From the NCBI GenBank assembly GCA_021029095.1, contig JAJOHG010000001.1:2356001-2420000 (forward strand): 64,000 nt of DNA, written 5' to 3'. This document shows, in pieces, positions 59,908 to 64,000 of this stretch. The position numbers and the translations under genes were made by a program. The notes under the pieces are model-generated. The model searched no databases. It was not told where the DNA came from and worked only from the letters and a program-made list of their open reading frames with translations. How positions within the stretch are numbered: the stretch's first letter is position 1; each line of letters opens with the position of its first letter. This stretch comes from Phellopilus nigrolimitatus (taxonomy: Eukaryota; Basidiomycota; Agaricomycetes; Hymenochaetales; Hymenochaetaceae).

Positions 59908-61777
59908 CAAGCAGATACTCGATGGAATAAATCTGTTGATATGATGATGTTTGGATGGATCGGAACCCAATTGTATGTTTTATCTTTCATGTTCACTCTT
60001 AGGTGACGCATACTCGAGAAGATTGTGATTTTTAGCACGTCCCTCAATAGCTCGCCTTGATCATGAACCACTGTTTCTTCCGGTTCTATCGTGGCCTTTT
60101 ATAAGACTCAAGATTTGATTACTGCTCTGAAAATTGTCCCAAGTGAAGCAGAACTGTTATAATCCAATACAGTGACGTCAACCTCGGCGTTTCTCTTTCT
60201 CTTCCACGTTTAACCTTGAAAGCTTACACATGATCATCGTTATTCTACGGATCATGATTCAATGTAGCCTCCCCGCCCCCTTTCTTCCTCTCTTTTCTGA
60301 GCCTTCAAGGCTTCAAGAGGTTGTCTTTACCCACCCTTATCGATATATCTGAAGCCTGATCTTTAAGCCTTCTGTCAAGTCATCTCGCCTGCTGGTGATA
60401 CAGCTGCTGTTTTGTCACGGACCGCTAGTCGCATGTTTCGGTTCCTTTGTTATAAAATTGGGTTCAATATCCTGCAGACAACACCACTAGCAGTCGCTCC
60501 CGTCTTCTTGGCATTATACTAATGAACCAGCACTACGGAATACGCCGGATGAAGGATATCCAAGTCTTGAAGGGAGATCCGACGAGAGCTTCTCTTAATT
60601 TCCGAAAAGTTCGCTTCCTTTCCTCGCGGGGGCTTTTCGTTGAGCCACTCGCCAGGCTGGTAAGTCATACGAGTATTTACGGCTTAGTTTCTGCCCTTCA
60701 TCGAGGGTTGATTCCATCATGCAATGTTGACTATCGCCACGGAATGGAATGCGACTTGCAATCAGAAACCGATGGTAGATGCATGCACAAACCGAGTGCG
60801 CACTGTCTGCGCGACTTCCATCCTATCCAACAGATTCTGCGCCAGGAAGACGAGGCGCAAATTTAGACGTGAGATTCGGGCTATCGAAATAGATACGTGT
60901 GCTAGCATAAAGGAAGATGCTATTCTTGCCCTTGGGACGTTCAATGACGGCCAGGATGCGGGATGTTTCATTTCACAGGAAGAGTACTAAGCGGAGGAAA
61001 TGCTGTGTTCGTTGTGCGCGAACGATGCTTTCATTCTCATGATGAACTTCGAAGCAACCATGGTGTTAAAAGGCGTACAACTTTGTTTCGCGCGTCTCAC
61101 AAATCGAAGCCGAGCCCGCCACGCTCATAAAATGTCGCCAACTCCTCATCAGCGTACAATGCTGGCTGATCATGAGTCCAGGGGTAGCAATACCATTTTG
61201 CGTGTCAAGTTTGTGTTCCTATTTCATGCCGGCGACCTTCTTGTTCCCGCGCGGCCACGCATGCATAAAACGTAACGAAGGATGACAAGAGAATTTTTGA
61301 TGCTTTCTAATGTATTCAAATACTGAACGGGTAGGGGATGTTTCAATAATTAGGGGTGCGGGAAGTGGGGCTCGGATGTCGGCCGTTTCGTATTGTCCGC
61401 TTGTCCCGCAGCATGTCTTGGCCGTCGACGTTGGTTGGCTGAGAACGAGATCATGCCTAGCGAGCTGAACCTGAACACAAGGCGACGATAAGCAGAAAAA
61501 AAAAATAGAGAAACGAAATATCAGGGTGACAAGCCGGGATTTCGACGATGATGCCGGCGCGTTGCGTACACGTTTGGAAGCCAAGGAAGGTGATCGCATC
61601 ACGTGTACAATTATGGCTATACGGCAATCTTGCAGTGGCTGCTATAACTATCCCATTGCAGTCTCCTACGATGCTCCCTCTTTCCCATCCACTACTACGA
61701 GTTTCCCGCCGCCATGTCCTCCACATAACCATATAGAGCTCCACCCGACACTTTTCCCTCGACGAACACGTGCGGCA
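59908..61777. other. interval with one weak ORF
   Basis: About 1.9 kb without a convincing gene. A TATA box (TATAAAAT, near 60451) precedes an open frame 60522-60866 (114 codons, no domain, no signal peptide). Other frames are scattered. The final part should hold the promoter of the FRAY-type kinase gene. Confidence 0.4.
60522..60866 (+). CDS. hypothetical ORF, weak
   Basis: 114-residue frame starting MNQHYGIRRMKDIQVLKG. A TATAAAA box about 70 bp upstream is its only support; composition is mixed, with no recognised domain or repeat. May be chance. Confidence 0.2.
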   Translation: MNQHYGIRRMKDIQVLKGDPTRASLNFRKVRFLSSRGLFVEPLARLVSHTSIYGLVSALHRGLIPSCNVDYRHGMECDLQSETDGRCMHKPSAHCLRDFHPIQQILRQEDEAQI

Positions 61778-64000
61778 ATGCCGTCCAAGTCTGACATCCG
61801 CAAAGCTGCCGCCAATGTAAATATGCTTTTTATCGGCGCTGTCGACGATCAATGGCAAATGTTCAGGTCAGTTTTCACCCGTCTTTGTAGCTGCGAACGT
61901 CCCTTTTATTTTTCGCAACGGACCCTCAGCGATGACCCCGACGACTACTCCGTCGGCGTTCCCATTGGCTTCGGCGCGTCCTCCATCGTTCATGTCGCCC
62001 AATATGTCCCTAAGGACGGCTCTCCGTCCCTCCCCTGTGCTGTCAAGATTGTCGACCTTGAGAAGCTCCCTCCCCAGTCCCTTCGTCTCCTCCGCCGCGA
62101 GACGCAGCTCATGAGGCTCTCCAAGCATCCGAACCTGCTGCGCGTCCGCGGCACCTGGATGACCGGTTACAAGCTCTTTATCGCCCTCCGTCTCATGAAC
62201 TCGGGTAGTGCTGCCGACGTTATGCACTACGGCTGGCCCGGCGGAATGGAAGAGGAGGTCGTGAAGTGCATATTGAAGCAAGCGCTCGAAGGCCTTAAGT
62301 GTGTATTTCGTCTCCTATTTTATCAACAAAAGTTTTCACACGTACATTCGATGCAGTTACCTCCATATCAATGGCTTTATCCACCGCGATATCAAGGCCG
62401 CGAATCTCCTCATTGACGATGACGGCACCGTCCTCCTGGGTGACCTGGGTGTTGCAGCATCACTATGCGACGAAGAGCCTATGCCCGCTCATTCGGGCTC
62501 AGGTCCCAAGGTGAACTTTGACAAGAAGTCAGACATCGACCACCCGCGTCTGACAACCGCGGGTCCTTCCGCGAAAAAGCTCGGAAAGCGTAAATCCTTC
62601 GTTGGCACTGTCAGTAACATATGTTTTGCGGATTGGGCTATTGACTTACTGATTAATCGGTACTTATGTTTTGCAATCTTTGCGCCTGTGTTGTTATCGC
62701 TGCACCGAACGTCACTTACCTGGTGCCTTTCTACCGCTGCTTTCTTTTTCTTATCCAAACGCATGTGGGACTCATCGAATTTCAAACTTTCGATGATGGC
62801 ACATAGCCTTGCTGGATGGCGCCGGAACTCATCTCAGGAAAACAATATGACGCAAAAGCAGATATTTGGTCGTTCGGTATTACTGCTATTGAGCTTACTC
62901 AGGGACGCGCGCCTCGCTCGCGGGAGGCACCGGCGCGAGTGCTACTGAGAACGTGCGTTCATTATTTACCAAGTATTTACGATGTTTACCGTACTGACTT
63001 CCCATACGACGGCTTTTCTAAATTGTCTCAGAGTGCAGGAGGAGCCACCTGCGTTTATGCGCGAGAGTGGGCAACACAAGTTCTCAAAAGCGTTCAAGGA
63101 CATAGTCGAAAGCTGTCTTGCCAAGGATCCCTCGCGTCGGCCATCTGCAGCAGAGTTGCTTGAATCACCATTTTTCAAGGGCGCGAAAAGGAAGAATTAT
63201 ATCGTTGGAGCCATCCTGAGTAGGCGTTATCCAAAATTCTGACAGAAAACCGTCCATTCCTGACTGTATTCTTCCCCTATTTTAGAGGATCTTCCTCCAC
63301 TAACAAGTCGTCAGGAGCGACGTGCTTCCAATCGTTTAACTGCACCGAGTCGCAGCTCGATGTCGTCTTGGGACTTCTCGTTGGAACTTCCGCACACGCC
63401 ATCAACGCAGCACGGGCATCATCGGTCGCCGCGTAATTCCTCTGCACATTCTACTTACTTCGGCTCGTCCCACTCTCACCACCCCTCGGTGTTGCAGAAT
63501 CCCTCCCGCCTGGACGCACTCGAAGAAAATGCGTATGCGGGGATACTCGAGCAGCTCAGACTCGCACGGCCCAATATTTCCCAGTCCGCCTGGAACAAGA
63601 GGACAGCCGATCGGGGTCGCCCTCGCCAGATAGCTCTGTATTCGACCTTTCAGATGATGAATCGAGTCCCACAACACCAGAAGTCGCAACGCCCTCGCTA
63701 CCGGCCTCGTCCACCACTACCACACCATTGAGCTGCTCGCCCGCGACCGTGCTTAATATACCCGCCGACGCCGGCAAGCCGACTGTCGCTCGCGGCATTA
63801 GGGACGGCAGCACCGGCGAAGGCACGTTGAACTCCAAACCCAACTCCAAACCTGACCGTCGGCTTGAATCCCAGCGCCCGGGATCGTCATCCTCACAGTT
63901 TGGCTTGCCTTCGCTTCCCAGCCCAACTGAGAAGCCCGCACAAACTCGGTCCGTGCACACGCGCCGTGGCTCACTACCTGAGTCAGCGCAGGCGCGCCCG
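61778..64000 (+). CDS. STE20-group kinase, FRAY/OSR1-SPAK type (3' truncated), one frameshift
   Basis: Exons 61778-62298, 62357-62609, 62807-62952, 63032-63219, then 63286 to beyond the window edge. Kinase motifs: PIGFGASSIVHVA (Gly-rich loop), CAVKIVDLEK (ATP Lys), FIHRDIKAANLLI, GDLGVAASL (DLG instead of DFG, usual for this family), FVGTPCWMAPEL, ADIWSFGITAIEL, SRRPSAAELLESPFF. This is the STE20/SPS1-FRAY pattern (osmotic or polarity signalling, inferred). A long Ser/Pro/Thr-rich tail follows. In the tail one G seems missing at 63592-63593: SQSAW is followed in another frame by EQEDSRSGSPSPDSSVFDL. The first exon may contain an intron between 61817 and 61930; the frame is open through it. 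Confidence 0.83.

Noticed and set aside
1..64000. tRNA or rRNA genes
   Set aside because: No convincing B-box (GGTTCRAATCC-type) with a matching cloverleaf and no rRNA-like sequence was seen by eye; a tRNAscan run would settle it.
1..64000. CRISPR arrays, bacterial operons or phage genes
   Set aside because: No regularly spaced identical repeats with unique spacers; all real genes are intron-bearing fungal genes.

Overview
The window reads as nuclear DNA of a filamentous basidiomycete, most likely an agaricomycete. The genes are dense with short introns (about 45-80 nt, GT..AG, CTRAY-like branch sites). Protein families match those fungi: a GPI-anchored chitin deacetylase, a fungal Myb/C2H2 protein and an agaricomycete-type JmjC protein. 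There is no bacterial operon structure, and I saw no tRNA, rRNA or CRISPR. All gene models were spliced by hand; phases were checked exon to exon, and where they fail this is stated.

Layout. 1-4.2 kb: 3' part of UTP4 (+) and an MPV17/PMP22-family protein (-). 4.2-17.2 kb: a gene-poor island of about 13 kb whose only convincing genes are two small secreted-peptide precursors, at 5.5-5.7 kb and 11.9-12.7 kb, both on the minus strand. 17.2-21.8 kb: a Myb + C2H2 regulator (-) and PRP17 (+) diverging from a 218-bp promoter. 22.0-22.7 kb: an unexplained LTR-like, hairpin-containing unit. 23-33.5 kb: a disordered coiled-coil protein, the kinetochore protein SPC7/KNL1 (-) and a kinesin-6 (+). 33.9-46.5 kb: housekeeping genes MTQ2, ALG10, CSN6, a TMEM205-like protein, LEA1/U2A', SAC1 and an SRPK kinase. 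47.6-64 kb: chitin deacetylase, a SET/VPS75 histone chaperone, a decayed coding stretch, a JmjC-type protein, a GDPD phosphodiesterase, COX19 and a FRAY/OSR1-type kinase cut by the window edge.

The most interesting content is the pair of peptide precursors. Each has a signal peptide followed by repeats separated by dibasic (KR/RR) Kex2-type sites. Each repeat is preceded by a run of X-Ala/X-Pro dipeptides, the layout expected for Ste13/DPAP trimming in the ascomycete alpha-factor. Predicted mature peptides are LNADW (three copies plus NAVW) from the first gene and QGxMGGxxKDW-type undecapeptides (four copies plus a divergent one) from the second; both end in Asp-Trp. In the second gene every repeat is its own 45-57 nt micro-exon, all introns are phase 0, and each intron sits exactly between spacer and mature peptide. 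No single open reading frame covers this gene, so ORF-based annotation would miss it.

A second theme is that seven right-half genes (kinesin, SRPK, chitin deacetylase, SET, JmjC, COX19, FRAY kinase) need single-base indels to stay in frame, several at homopolymers, while every spliced left-half gene and eight other right-half genes stay in frame. This looks more like local consensus errors than decay of seven genes, but the sequence alone cannot decide.
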